A DNA stretch of 64,000 nucleotides from Panopea generosa (GCA_029582155.1 CM055909.1:16990534-17054533); one strand, 5' to 3'. Positions 39,201 to 45,754 are shown, numbered from the stretch's first letter. The notes: generated by a model not told the origin, from the letters alone. Made by a program: numbers and translations.

Positions 39201-42200
39201 CGGGGCCATTCTCTTATCCATTAACACCTCCCCCAGTGTTTTACTTTGAGTAAATAAAAATGTCATAAAATTTGTCATTGTCTAAAACAGCCAGCTGTAA
39301 GACTCAGACTTAAAAATATAAGATCCAAATAACATAATATATATTAAACAAGCAAATTACTACATTTACTTGCAAAAACAAGCAATTTTAATAATAATTC
39401 AACAGAAAAGGTTACAGGATCACATTTATTACCTATAATTGTAAGTTTACAGGGTTTTACAAAAAAATGAAAGATTTTGAGTGCCGAGTCCGATTCTCAG
39501 ACTCAAATTATTGATGAACTTATGCCCAGGGTAACAAACAACTGTTGCATAGAGACACAGTCAATTTTCCCTCCCCAATATGTTCTATTTAAATTATTTA
39601 ATTTATGTCAATTGTGAAACAAGTTATTACAACTTTGAAAAATCATGCTGAAGTCTTCCTGGGTAGAACCCTGGGTAGACATTCTACCAATGGACCACAC
39701 ACTCCCAGCTTTAAGGCAGCTTTACAAATGACTACTGTATAGTGACACAGTCAATTTTACCTGCCCACTATGACCTGGCCTACAGAAGGCAAGGTTACAA
39801 GCGACTGGTGCATAGTGACACAGTCAATTTTACCTGCCCACTATGTCCTGGCCTAAAGAAGGCAAGGTTACAAGCGACTAGTGCATAGTGACACAGTCAA
39901 TTTTACCTGCCAACTATGTCCTGACCTGGGAAGGGCAGGTTTACAAACGACTAGTGCATAGTGACAAAGTCAATGTCCTGGCCTGGGAAGGGCAGGGTTA
40001 CAAATGACTGGTGCATAGTAACACAGTCAACTTTACCTGCCCACAATGTCCTGGCCTACAGACGGCAGGGTTACAAATGACTGGTGCATAGTGACACTGT
40101 CAATTTTACCTACCCACTATGTCCTGGCCTACAGAGGGCAGGGTTACAAATGATTGGTGCATAGTGACACAGTCAATTTTACCTGCCCACTATGTGCTGT
40201 CCTGGGGAGGGCAGGTTTACAAACGACTGGTGCATAGTAACACAGTCAATTATACCTGCCTACAATGTCCTGACCTGGTGAGAGCAGGGATACAAACGAC
40301 TGGTGCATAGTGACACAGTCAATTTTACCTGCCCACTATGTCCTGGCCTACAGAGGGCAGGGATACAAACATCTGGTGCATAGTGACACAGTCAATTTTA
40401 CCTGCCCACTATGTCCTGGCCTACAGAGGGCAGGGATACAAACATCTGGTGCATAGTGACACAGTAAACTTTACCTGCCAACTATGTCCTGGCCTGGGGA
40501 GAGCAGGTTTACAAACGGCTGGAGCATAGTGACACAGTCAACTTTACCTGCCAACTATGTCCTGGCCTGGGGAGGGCAGGGTTACAAATGACTGGTGCTT
40601 AGTGACACAGTCAATTTTACCTGCCCACTATGTCTTGGCCTACAGAGGACAGGGTTACCAACAACTGATGCATAGTGACACAGTCAACTTTACCTGCCAA
40701 CTATGGTCTGGGGAGGTCTGGGGAGGGCAGGGTTACAAACGACTGGAGCATAGTGACACAGTCAACTTTACCTGCCAACTATGTCCTGGCCTGGGGAGAG
40801 CAGGGTTACAAATGACTGGTGGTTAGTGACACAGTCAATTTTACCTGCCCACTATGTCTTGGCCTACAGAGGGCAGGGTTACAAACAACGGATGCATAGT
40901 GACACAGTCAACATTACCTGCCAACTATGTCCTGGCCTGGGGAGAGCAGGGTTACAAATGACTGGTGCTTAGTGACACAGTCAATTTTACCTGCCCACTA
41001 TGTCTTGGCCTACAGAGGGCAGGGTTACAAACAACTGATGCATAGTGACACAGTCAACTTTACCTGCCCACTATGTCTTGGCCTTGGGAGAGCAGGTTTA
41101 CAAACGACTGGAGCATAGTGACACAGTCAACTTTACCTGCCAACTATGTCCTGGCCTGGGGAGAGCAGGGTTACAAATGACTGGTGCTTAGTGACACAGT
41201 CAATTTTACCTGCCCACTATGTCTTGGCCTACAGAGGGCAGGGTTACAAACAACTGATGCATAGTGACACAGTCAACTTTACCTGCCAACTATGTCCTGG
41301 CCTGGGGAGGGCAGGCTTACAAACGAAGGGTGCATAGTGACACAGTCAATTTTACCTGCCCACTATGTCCTGGCCTAGGGAGGGCAGGTTTACAAACGAC
41401 TGGTGCATAGTGACAAAGTCCATTTTACCTGCCCACTATGTCCTTGCCTGGGGAGGTCAGGTTTACAAACGACTGGTGCATAGTGACACATTTCATTTTA
41501 CCTGCCCACTATGTCCTGGCCTGGGAGGGCAGGGTTACAAACGACTGGTACATAGTGACAGTCAACTTTACCTTCCATCTATGTCCTGGCCTACAGAGGG
41601 CAGGGTTACAAATGACTGGTGCATAGTGACACAGTCAATTTTACCTGCCAACTATGTCCTGGCCTGGAGAGGGCAGGGTTACAAATGACTGGTGCATAGT
41701 GACACAGTCAAATTCACCTGCCAACTATGTCCTGGTCTGGGGAGGGCAGGTTAACAAACGTCTGGTGCATAGTGACACAGTCCATATTACCTCCCCACAA
41801 TGTTCTGACCTGGGGAGTTCAGGGTTACAAATAGCCTGATTAAATAAGGCGTGAAAGGGCGGCTTTTTTTATAATTTGGATTTCTGATTTGCTGTCGTAA
41901 GATGCAAAATAGAAATCTTTTAAAGGCTTCTAGAGATGTGCAATATATTGCACTAGGTTACAAACAGCCTATTAGGGTGCATAATGACAGTCAGTTTTAC
42001 CTGCCCTACACATCTTGACTTGGGGAGAGTAGTGTTACAAACTGATGCATAATTTCAGTCAATTTTATCAACATGCACACAGTATTATCTGAATAAACTC
42101 AGCTGTGGAAAAAGGGCATCGAGGAACAGAATTTTTGTTGAATAAAAAAAAAGTTTTGTAGGGTGGGGTACGAGTGTCTGACCAAAGAGATTCCAGATTG

Positions 42201-43829
42201 CCTCATGGTAATGGCATGCCAAGTTAGTACACTAGGCACGGATGATTTTCTTACCCCCACGGTTTTGTGTGCTACTGTTTTTTTGTATTTGTACATCACG
42301 TTAAATTAATGCAGATAATGCCTTCTGATGATTTATATGCATATTAAAGTTTTTATGCCCCCCAAAAAGTTTTTTGGGTGGCATATAGTAATCACAGAGT
42401 CCGTCCGTCCATCTGTCCGTCCATCCGGGCAAACAAATGGGTAGTTAAGTGTCTAGGGTTTAGGGTTAGTAATTTTTATGGACAGTTGAAAAGCTGTTGA
42501 AACCATCCTTCCTTCTGTCCGTCCGTCCTTCCGTACGGTATTTTGTTTCCGGCTTGTAACTTTGTCATGCATAAATGGATTTTGTTGATATTTGCAACAA
42601 ATGATCAACAGAACATGATGACGTGTCGCGAGTAAGACCCACACCCGTACCTCAACGGTCAAGGTCACAATTTCAGTTTGTTTGACAGTACTTTGAGTTT
42701 ATGTGAGATTTCGTTTCTGGCCTGTAACTTTGTCATGCATAGATGAATTTTAATGATACTTGCTACAAATGATCAACATAACATCATGACATGTTGGGGG
42801 GGCATGTGAAACTTAACAGTGACATTTCTTGTTTATGTTATTTACATATATAGACAGTGTCAACCCCTACCCTACCCGGTACATATAAAACATTTTATAC
42901 ACTGCATAATTATAGTGTTAACACACACATATGCTATAAATGTTATACCTGCTATTAATGACATACAATGTGTTAAGAAGCTATTATAACGAACATATAT
43001 ACTGTCATATATTGTTATACCCACTAAATAAGGAAGTTTTGAAAATATATATCACAGGGCTGGGAAATTCCACTCGTCCACTTGCATGACGAGTGAACAT
43101 TTGGTCAGGACAAGTAAAATTTAAGAAACTGACTGTAATATTTCATTGATTTTAAGCATTCAATCAAAAATGTTGGAAAGGGAAGACGCCTAGCTTTTAT
43201 CAGAATTTCAAGCCCTGTTATCATCTACACAGAGTTGATAAAATATATAAAAGTAAAAAATAAATCCTCTCATCGTATCAATATAGAGGAACCACATACG
43301 TAAAGAAATCGTTTAGGATTTCATGTTGCAACTGAAGAAAGTGCTCCTGCATATCGGATCATTGTTTATCCAAGTAAGGTCAGAGATGATTTCTGTGCTA
43401 GGGCTATAATTACAATACTAGTGCAGACATATAAACTTGTCACATATAGGCATAGACTAAAATAATAAACTGCTACACTGGTACATCTTATTACAATTTA
43501 TGCAGATATAACCCAACACGCAGGGTTATATAGATCTACTATAAATAACATACAATTTTAATATACATATAAATCATCAGACGGCATTATCTGCATTAAT
43601 TATCGTGATGTACAATATACCAAAAAAAAGTAGCACACGCAAAACCCTGGAGGGTAAGAAAGTCATCCGTGCGTAATGTACTACATGTAACTACCACGGG
43701 GCAATCTGGAACCTCTTCTTTGGTCACACTCGTACCCGCCCTAAAAAGAAAAAAGAAAACAAAATAGATCTAGATCTACCTCTTCTCTCTCTCAAATGGT
43801 GGTATGACATACCAACTGACCATAGCCAT
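14999..43829 (-). CDS. Ankyrin-repeat and SOCS-box protein (ASB-type), 10 predicted exons
   Basis: Predicted substrate-recognition subunit of an Elongin B/C-Cullin-5 ubiquitin ligase. Ankyrin repeats would bind the target and the C-terminal SOCS box would bind Elongin B/C. Exons in reading order: 43829-43780, 36369-36251, 34456-34355, 31673-31575, 31148-30969, 28872-28612, 23754-23541, 21833-21288, 16317-16070, 15231-14999. All junctions are GT/AG with matching phases, and the total is 2052 nt (683 aa plus stop). About eight ankyrin repeats occupy residues ~35-360. A divergent segment with an acidic stretch follows to ~605, then the SOCS box at ~609-650 (SLQHMCRVSV ... LQNYLLY) and a short tail. 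Exon 1 is tentative. The member of the ASB family cannot be named. The introns are filled with private minisatellites. Confidence 0.82.
15232..16069 (-). other. ASB intron 9, no repeats recognised
   Basis: AT-rich intron without a minisatellite or identifiable transposon, unlike most other introns of this gene. Confidence 0.6.
16070..16317 (-). CDS. ASB gene, exon 9
   Basis: 248 nt. Begins YGCIEGLGVLDFSFTFTWLG and continues to a strongly acidic stretch (DDEADEEDDEDKFDEHEE) followed by a basic EKHKKIAKQIQ. No known domain was recognised. The acidic segment is likely a disordered linker before the SOCS box. Acceptor TTATTTAG; donor CCAAG|GTACTA. Confidence 0.8.
16740..17210 (-). mobile_element. 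Tc1-like transposase fragment, minus strand
   Basis: Minus-strand translation gives NSNVTVMSYIDDVLHPVA (compare Tc1 'LNAxRYxDEVLRPVV') and then LEWPSMSPGTFPIEDVWNKN, which is the hallmark 'WPSxSPDLNPIEHVWDxL' block, followed by a decayed C-terminus near VACITTNGGYTHY. The catalytic DDE region between these blocks is not intact and several frames are needed, so it is an inactive copy in ASB intron 8. Confidence 0.8.
17235..17500 (+). mobile_element. Tc1-like C-terminus and tail, plus strand (copy 2)
   Basis: MRQRCVACIAVNGVYTRY is the typical Tc1 C-terminal block (compare 'MRRRCQACIAAxGGHTRY'). It is followed by ~170 bp related to 7060-7260. It lies head-to-head with the minus-strand fragment ending at 17210, so two Tc1-like copies meet here or one was internally rearranged. 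Confidence 0.75.
17501..18085. other. AT-rich stretch with one TTAA-MITE-like end
   Basis: The right end ATATAATCCCT|TTAA (18071-18085) equals the terminal sequence of the MITE at 22691-23138. A possible decayed left end, TTAA|AGAGAATTTATC, lies at 17541. The 537 bp between may be an old copy; the left boundary is uncertain. Confidence 0.4.
18090..21030. repeat. 68-bp minisatellite, dimer of a 34-bp unit (ASB intron 8)
   Basis: About 43 units. Each 68-bp unit has two 34-bp halves, GATCTTATTGGTATATGATA-ACTATGGTATACAA and GATCTGATTGATATTTCAAT-ACTATAGTATATGA, which match each other at about 26 of 34 positions. Rich in short palindromes (ACTATAGT, GTATAC, AGATCT). Some units lack one half. Confidence 0.93.
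21288..21833 (-). CDS. ASB gene, exon 8 (largest)
   Basis: 546 nt. It completes an ankyrin repeat (CVEILLNATNLGVLDPRKYT), then gives a long non-canonical segment with two ankyrin-like helix pairs: THPLALAIWQDDPSCLRAIF and EIDIRIFVLLFRLGAHVEEY. A frame reading through the donor meets TAG at once, but AACAG|GTAGTT is a proper donor in phase 2 and exon 9 begins with the one base needed. The gene is therefore taken to continue, not end, here. Confidence 0.85.
22025..22200 (-). mobile_element. SINE family E with tRNA-like head
   Basis: The minus strand has GGTTAGTAGTGTAGTGAATA as an A-box region and a perfect B box in GGTTCGATTCCCAGC, then a short body and an AT-rich end toward 22025. Single copy in this window. 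Located in ASB intron 7. Confidence 0.65.
22325..22600 (-). mobile_element. SINE family C, tRNA-Leu-like head
   Basis: Minus strand from 22600: GGTCCTCCGTGGCCAAGTGG, then an anticodon loop CTCAAGA (CAA, leucine-like) with a long variable arm, then GGTCGTAGATTCAAATCCC (B box). The body shares a GCGGAAGGAC-type block with the other copies. Too decayed for a tRNA gene. Inside ASB intron 7. Confidence 0.7.
22691..23138. mobile_element. MITE with TTAA target duplication and AGGGATTATATT ends
   Basis: 448 bp flanked by TTAA on both sides. Terminal inverted repeats AGGGATTATATTTGCA and (right end reversed) AGGGATTATATTGGCA differ at one of 16 positions. TTAA duplications occur in the piggyBac and Kolobok superfamilies. 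No transposase; the 79-codon minus frame inside (22761-23000) has no family match. Related lone ends lie at 18071-18085 and 45557-45574. Confidence 0.75.
23143..23540 (-). other. ASB intron 7, part without recognised repeats
   Basis: Short imperfect repeats of AATAGATCAxCAACAG occur near 23190-23245. Otherwise nothing seen. Confidence 0.45.
23541..23754 (-). CDS. ASB gene, exon 7
   Basis: 214 nt, phase 1 in and phase 2 out. Encodes a linker (ERFLKLYVNRFCLDK), an ankyrin repeat (TSFPLYIAAERGHVECVKVL then LNNGANANN) and the start of another (FPLTIAVYEDKPR). Acceptor ATTTCAG|GCGAG; donor CCAAG|GTAAATG. Confidence 0.87.
23815..24625. repeat. 35-bp minisatellite (ASB intron 6)
   Basis: About 23 units of GATACAAGATTTAATGTGAC + ACAAAACATGTCACT. 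Same period as the array at 1-1745 but unrelated in sequence. Confidence 0.92.
24655..25895 (-). mobile_element. Dispersed element with internal 'GACCTTGACCTTTGA' repeats
   Basis: Ends AACAAGAAATGTCACTG (left) and GATTACTATATGCTACTCG...TTTTTTGGGAGG (right). The same ends appear in opposite orientation at 42355-42838. The interior is about five ~160-200-bp tandem units, each beginning TGTGACCTTGACCTTTGAGG and containing GTCGTCATGTTATGTTGATC and a CATGACAAAGTTACAGGCC-like block. Non-coding. I recall such elements as common in bivalve genomes. Confidence 0.65.
25910..25935. repeat. Poly-G tract
   Basis: A run of about 26 G residues following a G-rich lead-in from 25887, at the edge of the dispersed element. 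Could form a quadruplex in the non-template strand of the ASB gene. Confidence 0.9.
26045..26258 (-). mobile_element. SINE family C copy (ASB intron 6)
   Basis: Minus strand: GGTCCTCTGTGGTTGAGTGG head with CTCAAGA loop, body TTACTTGTGGAAAGACAGTG, then CATCAATAAAACTGGATATG and a tail ending GCAATAAACCCCATTAAA. The most complete family C copy besides 60700-60960. Confidence 0.72.
26480..28597. repeat. 37-bp minisatellite (ASB intron 6)
   Basis: About 57 units of ACTGATAAATGTAGCTATAC + AGGTGTAACAAAGAAGA. Variants alternate AGGTGTAAC, AGATGTAAAC and AAAGTAGA. It ends about 15 bp short of the exon 6 donor. Confidence 0.94.
28612..28872 (-). CDS. ASB gene, exon 6
   Basis: 261 nt coding for about two and a half ankyrin repeats: RLECVKVLLAANAHVNHR, HTPLYAACEKGNPDLVSILL and ETPLYWAAYFGHVECLELLI. 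Acceptor AATTTCAG; donor AATG|GTTTGTTG is acceptable but weak. A 37-bp minisatellite starts about 15 bp downstream of the donor in the intron. Confidence 0.87.
28873..29069 (-). other. ASB intron 5, short unremarkable stretch
   Basis: AT-rich, nothing recognised. Confidence 0.4.
29070..29255 (+). mobile_element. SINE family A copy (ASB intron 5)
   Basis: AGTGGTAGAGCATCAATTCC head, GGTCTGATCC B-box-like site, CCTTGTGTGGTGTCCTTGAC body, and tail GTCTAAGTTGTAAGGACTTA. Same order as the copy at 9405-9606. Confidence 0.75.
29256..29814 (-). other. ASB intron 5, middle part
   Basis: Low-copy AT-rich sequence. The phrases TTACAGAAATGTTCAGTACA (29560) and CACAGAAATGTTCAGTGTAA (29670) hint at a single local duplication of ~110 bp. 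Nothing else seen. Confidence 0.45.
29815..30830. repeat. ~170-bp tandem repeat related to the GACCTTGACCTTTGA elements
   Basis: Six units spaced about 150-185 bp apart, with starts near 29851, 30037, 30201, 30385, 30535 and 30705. Each carries a GACCTTGAC(C)TTTGAGGTAG block, a CACCCAGGTTTT block, a GACACAACCAACAATGC block and a TATGGAAATACACA block. Diverged. Clearly kin to the units in 24655-25895. Confidence 0.75.
30865..30883. repeat. (AC)n microsatellite
   Basis: Short perfect CA run in ASB intron 5. Confidence 0.85.
30969..31148 (-). CDS. ASB gene, exon 5
   Basis: 180 nt, phase 1 to phase 1. Contains an ankyrin repeat, DDEETPLMLAIIEGHTLCVK then FLLDAGADPNHVTR, and the start of the next one (RITPLWQ). 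Acceptor ATTTTGTAG and donor GCAAG|GTATTAAG. Residues DKSKWDFFMDKRIDYSK form the linker to the previous repeat. Confidence 0.87.
31575..31673 (-). CDS. ASB gene, exon 4
   Basis: Exactly 99 nt, that is one 33-residue ankyrin repeat, phase 1 at both ends: KVDDNDSDGSTPLHEAASHG then HVECLKYLLKQ. The donor is GCAAG|GTAAGAC. The acceptor and first ~10 exon bases (CTGTAG|GTAGGAAGG) are also the seed of the neighbouring 55-bp minisatellite, so look-alike acceptors lie just upstream. Confidence 0.88.
31664..32055. repeat. 55-bp minisatellite derived from the exon 4 splice acceptor
   Basis: Seven extra units beside the real exon 4 boundary, each about 55 bp: CTTCCTACCTATAGGCCAGT, CAGAAATAATCAATACACAT, ATCACAGTCATCTGC. 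Read on the minus (gene) strand every unit contains CTGGCCTATAG|GTAGGAAGG, a near copy of the true junction CTGACCTGTAG|GTAGGAAGG. The unit thus duplicates the last ~40 intron bases plus the first exon bases. Confidence 0.85.
32056..33935. repeat. 48-49-bp minisatellite (ASB intron 3)
   Basis: About 39 units of ATCACCAGTAAACACTGCTA + AGTAAGCAACTAAATCAATG + GTATAGTAA. 48-bp and 49-bp versions (AGTAATC versus AGTAAATC) are interspersed. The minus-strand frame 32367-32696 arises where 48-bp units are consecutive and is not a gene. Confidence 0.93.
33936..34354 (-). other. ASB intron 3, end, with (ATGAT)n
   Basis: Contains a short ATGAT/ATGAC microsatellite at about 33978-34008. The rest is AT-rich without recognised elements. 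Confidence 0.55.
34355..34456 (-). CDS. ASB gene, exon 3
   Basis: One ankyrin repeat with the classic core: GISPIHEAARHGHLNCIKYLLRQG, preceded by EKMDCCDYKT. Acceptor ATTTGCAG and donor CAAG|GTAGTA are clear, phase 1 to phase 1, which makes it a modular repeat exon. Confidence 0.88.
34457..34990 (-). other. ASB intron 2, AT-rich part
   Basis: No repeat or coding remnant identified. Confidence 0.45.
34991..35890 (+). mobile_element. Mariner-like transposon, decayed
   Basis: Plus strand. The left end TACAAGGGTCAGTCATTAAA resembles mariner terminal repeats (GGGTCATTCAAAAAG type). Translated pieces follow transposase order: LEIITALEEV and VDGYRNSEQSGRAS (N-terminal helix-turn-helix region), LTCDEVTYELGINHRSVYKI, GMISARWVPHMLSHEHELKR (the 'WVPhxL' linker), SEWHTPNSPRP, then ILRPATWHKCQELL and FILHDNAL (the HDNA catalytic block). 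Several frames and stops separate them and a SINE tail interrupts it, so it is inactive. No right terminal repeat was found. Antisense to the host ASB gene, intron 2. Confidence 0.78.
35640..35705 (+). mobile_element. SINE family A tail inserted in the mariner copy
   Basis: GATTTGTCTAAGTTGTAAGA then ACTTGTTTCACAATGGAAG matches the 3' portion of the copy at 29070-29255. It is 5'-truncated and lies between two mariner-derived segments. Confidence 0.7.
35865..36050. repeat. 34-bp minisatellite (ASB intron 2)
   Basis: About five units of AGGTATATATGTGCATAACT + ACATATGTTATATT. The sequence is rich in TATATA and ACATATGT palindromes. Confidence 0.85.
36251..36369 (-). CDS. ASB gene, exon 2
   Basis: Encodes KPEPKRRTEPVTKESKDIPA followed by ACKAARSGDVEQLKKLVKNG. 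This is a basic N-terminal linker, then the first ankyrin-like helix pair (AARSGDVEQLKKLV). It ends in a good donor (ATG|GTAAGAG, phase 1). The acceptor (TTGTATAG) has a weak pyrimidine tract, which makes the 5' boundary the least certain of the internal ones. Confidence 0.75.
36740..38800. repeat. 23-bp minisatellite (ASB intron 1)
   Basis: Roughly 85-90 units built on CTGTTATAATTGTGTCAACT + CTC, with AATCTTGTCCACTCACACA and CCAGTTATAATCTTGTCAAC subtypes clustered in separate blocks. The left part is CTCCTG-rich, the right part CTCCAG-rich. Confidence 0.9.
38801..39589 (-). other. ASB intron 1, spacer with a C-tract
   Basis: Low-complexity C-rich stretch at 39140-39177. No gene, SINE or terminal repeat recognised otherwise. 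Confidence 0.5.
39590..39708 (-). mobile_element. SINE family A, internally deleted copy
   Basis: Minus strand: GTGTGGTCCATTGGTAGAAT head, then directly CTACCCAGGAAGACTTCAGC and ACTTGTTTCACAATTGACAT. The B-box region and part of the body are missing. Confidence 0.7.
39715..42070. repeat. 73-bp minisatellite (ASB intron 1)
   Basis: About 29 units to 41840, with two decayed units beyond the interruption at 41840-41950. Unit: TGGTGCATAGTGACACAGTC, AATTTTACCTGCCCACTATG, TCCTGGCCTACAGAGGGCAG, GGTTACAAACGAC. More GC-rich than its surroundings. GCCTACAGAGG and GCCTGGGGAGG subtypes alternate in higher-order fashion between 40.4 and 41.3 kb. Overlapping plus-strand frames of ~63 codons are repeat artefacts. 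Confidence 0.93.
42355..42838 (+). mobile_element. Dispersed GACCTTGACC element, shorter copy
   Basis: Opposite orientation to 24655-25895: TTTTTTGGGTGGCATATAGT left end, about two internal units (CGAGTAAGACCCACACCCGT, then CGGTCAAGGTCACAATTTCA), right end CAGTGACATTTCTTGTTT. Nested in the long-TIR element. Confidence 0.65.
42839..43544. other. Interior of the long-TIR element
   Basis: AT-rich with no transposase remnant or tandem repeat that I could identify. Confidence 0.45.
43780..43829 (-). CDS. ASB gene, tentative exon 1 (start codon)
   Basis: Exon 2 has no in-frame ATG before an upstream stop, so a 5' exon is needed. Here a minus-strand ATG in good context (ACTATGG) opens MAMVSWYVIPPFEREK and then meets an AG|GTAGAT donor that leaves two bases. 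Exon 2 supplies the single base needed, giving ...REKSKPEPKRR. The phase fit and the exact total length divisible by 3 support it. The 7.4-kb intron and the merely fair donor leave room for another first exon, including one outside the window. Confidence 0.42.
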
Positions 43830-43979
43830 AGTCAATTACTAACGTTTGTTCAGTAATCTGAACTAAGAAGCAACCAATGCAAACGAACGCTAGAGTAGTG
43901 GTGGCAAATGGCGGGAATTATTCAAGGGACGCAACTTGTATATATTCCGGTATGACTAAATTACGCAATGTCGATTTTT

Positions 43980-44202
43980 CGGCGCAATGGACGCAATGGG
44001 CGCAATGTCGATTAAAAATCAAAATAACGTGAAAAGTGATGATTTAAAATCATTTATTTTAATTAAAAACCATTAATATTAATAAAACAAGTATTTTTTG
44101 ACCGTACTATGCTTTTAATCAAATTAAATTTGTAATCTTTAAACAATTTTAATTTTTCATCGACATTGCGCTGAACGAATCGTCATTGCGCCGTGGGTTA
44201 TA
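43980..44202. mobile_element. Small foldback / MITE-like element with GCGCAATG repeats
   Basis: The left side carries GGCGCAATGGACGCAATGGG then CGCAATGTCGATTAAAAATC. The right side is the reverse complement with changes (ATCGACATTGCGC ... GTCATTGCGCC). A ~220-bp AT-rich hairpin-like unit with CpG-containing ends in otherwise CpG-poor DNA. No target duplication found. Confidence 0.55.
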
Positions 44203-44327
44203 AATATGAAAATTTATAATAACTTTATAATAACTTAAAATATTATTTTTTAAACTCATTTATTTGAATAACAAGGTATAATCGTAGCCTATACATGTGC
44301 AAGGAATAACAAACACACACATTGACA

Positions 44328-44329
<2 letters not shown>

Positions 44330-44368
<39 letters not shown>
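44330..44368. repeat. (AC)n microsatellite
   Basis: About 19 AC dinucleotides. Confidence 0.92.
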
Positions 44369-44373
<5 letters not shown>

Positions 44374-44634
44374 TTATCCTCTCTTGTGGAAAAGACAAAT
44401 TTTAAAGTTCCCTACTTCCTTCCGAAAAATGTTCCTTGGAGTAATCGGACCTGGAAAATACAAAAAAAGGTTAGTCAAGCTCAGCCAAATATTTATATAA
44501 GTTCCTGGGCTACCGGTGTCGCAACAGATAACTCTAATGATGTCAGTAGTAACGTACATATAAACGTATCTACTTACATAAGTCCGCAAGTGAGGTCCAC
44601 AATATCTCATCCTTTCTATAAAACATATAGGCCC

Positions 44635-45056
44635 ACGATGGTACAACGTGCACCGGATATTGCCCTAAAGTGATAAGATTTTTACCAATTTTCAGCATGA
44701 TTTTTGTCAACAAGGTCAATTCTAACATAATTATCGAGTGTTTTTTTGTGACTACAACATAAACTATCTATGTGATTATACAGGAAATCACTCAAAACTA
44801 CACTGGAATGATGAAACTTGCGATTCTCTGTCACCCTTATCATTTTATCACCGGGTGCCATGTGCACATTTTACTCAATATCGTTTTATTTTTGCCATGT
44901 TGTGAAAATTCTGAATCGAACAATTTAGTAAGTAAGACGCATAAAACAAGTATGTTCAATTTCAGGGTTGTATCTAATGAAACGGCCGAGACATAGGACT
45001 AAAACAAAAATCGTCAGTGTACTGGGGACTGTATTTATGTGTACTGGGTATTGATC
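44635..45056 (-). mobile_element. Dispersed ~450-bp element, copy left of the 2.95-kb array
   Basis: The reverse complement of 58232-58690: shared blocks include GTGCACCGGATATTGCCCTA, AGTGATAAGATTTTTACC, CCGGGTGCCATGTGCACATT and GTGTACTGGGTATTG. About 80% alike by eye. No coding capacity and no recognised family. Confidence 0.75.
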
Positions 45057-45575
45057 TGTAACAAATTTTATTGTACTGGGGATTGCTTCAATTGTAAATA
45101 TGTTTTCTTGCCAAAATAAGCGATGAAAAGCATTTAACTTGCTTTAAAATGTACATAACAGTTATGTAGTCACAATTACATGGGCATTAAACCGAATCCA
45201 ATGCAGTACCACAGCACAGTGAACAGATGAACGACTGTAAAATAACTAACACTGCCGTTCACGTATACAAATTGAATGGTGAAATACTGTAACTGTCCAG
45301 AAAGGCTAATAATTAGAGAACCACCCTTGGGAATGTCATTCTATAAAGCGTTAGACTGACGGACGGTTATACAAACGGTTAAGCTCAACGAAGTAAAGAA
45401 ATAACCAAACGTGTTTGTCCGAAATAAAACAAAAAACAGTGCACCTCTTTTTGTGCTTCCGCAAGCTAGAACGCCAAGCATATTTTCTTCCGCACTTTTT
45501 AAACATGTACTTTTGGCTAGCATGTTTGCTTTAATATTATACATAAGTCAGTCATGCCAATATAATCCCTTTAAC
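45057..45575. other. Spacer ending in a TTAA-MITE end
   Basis: The last 18 bases before the array (GCCAATATAATCCCT|TTAA) equal the right terminus of the MITE at 22691-23138. No matching left end was found. The rest shows nothing recognisable. Confidence 0.5.
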
Positions 45576-45754
45576 TTAAAGGGGAACGCAACCCTGTATA
45601 TAAAACAGGATAATATGAATAGCTATGAGTTCAGCTTTCTATTAAAAGTATTATTATGCCTAAATTCGAGTCTATAAAGATATATCAGCTCGTTTTGTAA
45701 CGGTTATTTTCGCACATCGACTTTGTGGTGGAAGTCGCCATATTGGATACCTGC

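Larger units (their letters stand above)
42159..43741. mobile_element. Element with ~190-bp terminal inverted repeats
   Basis: The first ~195 bp (AGGGTGGGGTACGAGTGTCT ... GCAGATAATGCCTTCTGATG) are repeated inverted at 43545-43741, with shared blocks GACCAAAGA, CCAGATTGCC, GCACGGATGA and GTACATCACG. The ends are AGGG(C/T)GGG; no clear target duplication. No transposase; a second element (42355-42838) lies inside. The right end is about 40 bp from the tentative ASB exon 1. Confidence 0.65.

Noticed and set aside
40119-41839. Series of ~63-codon plus-strand frames beginning MSWP
   Set aside because: Translations of the 73-bp minisatellite in rotating frames, not genes.
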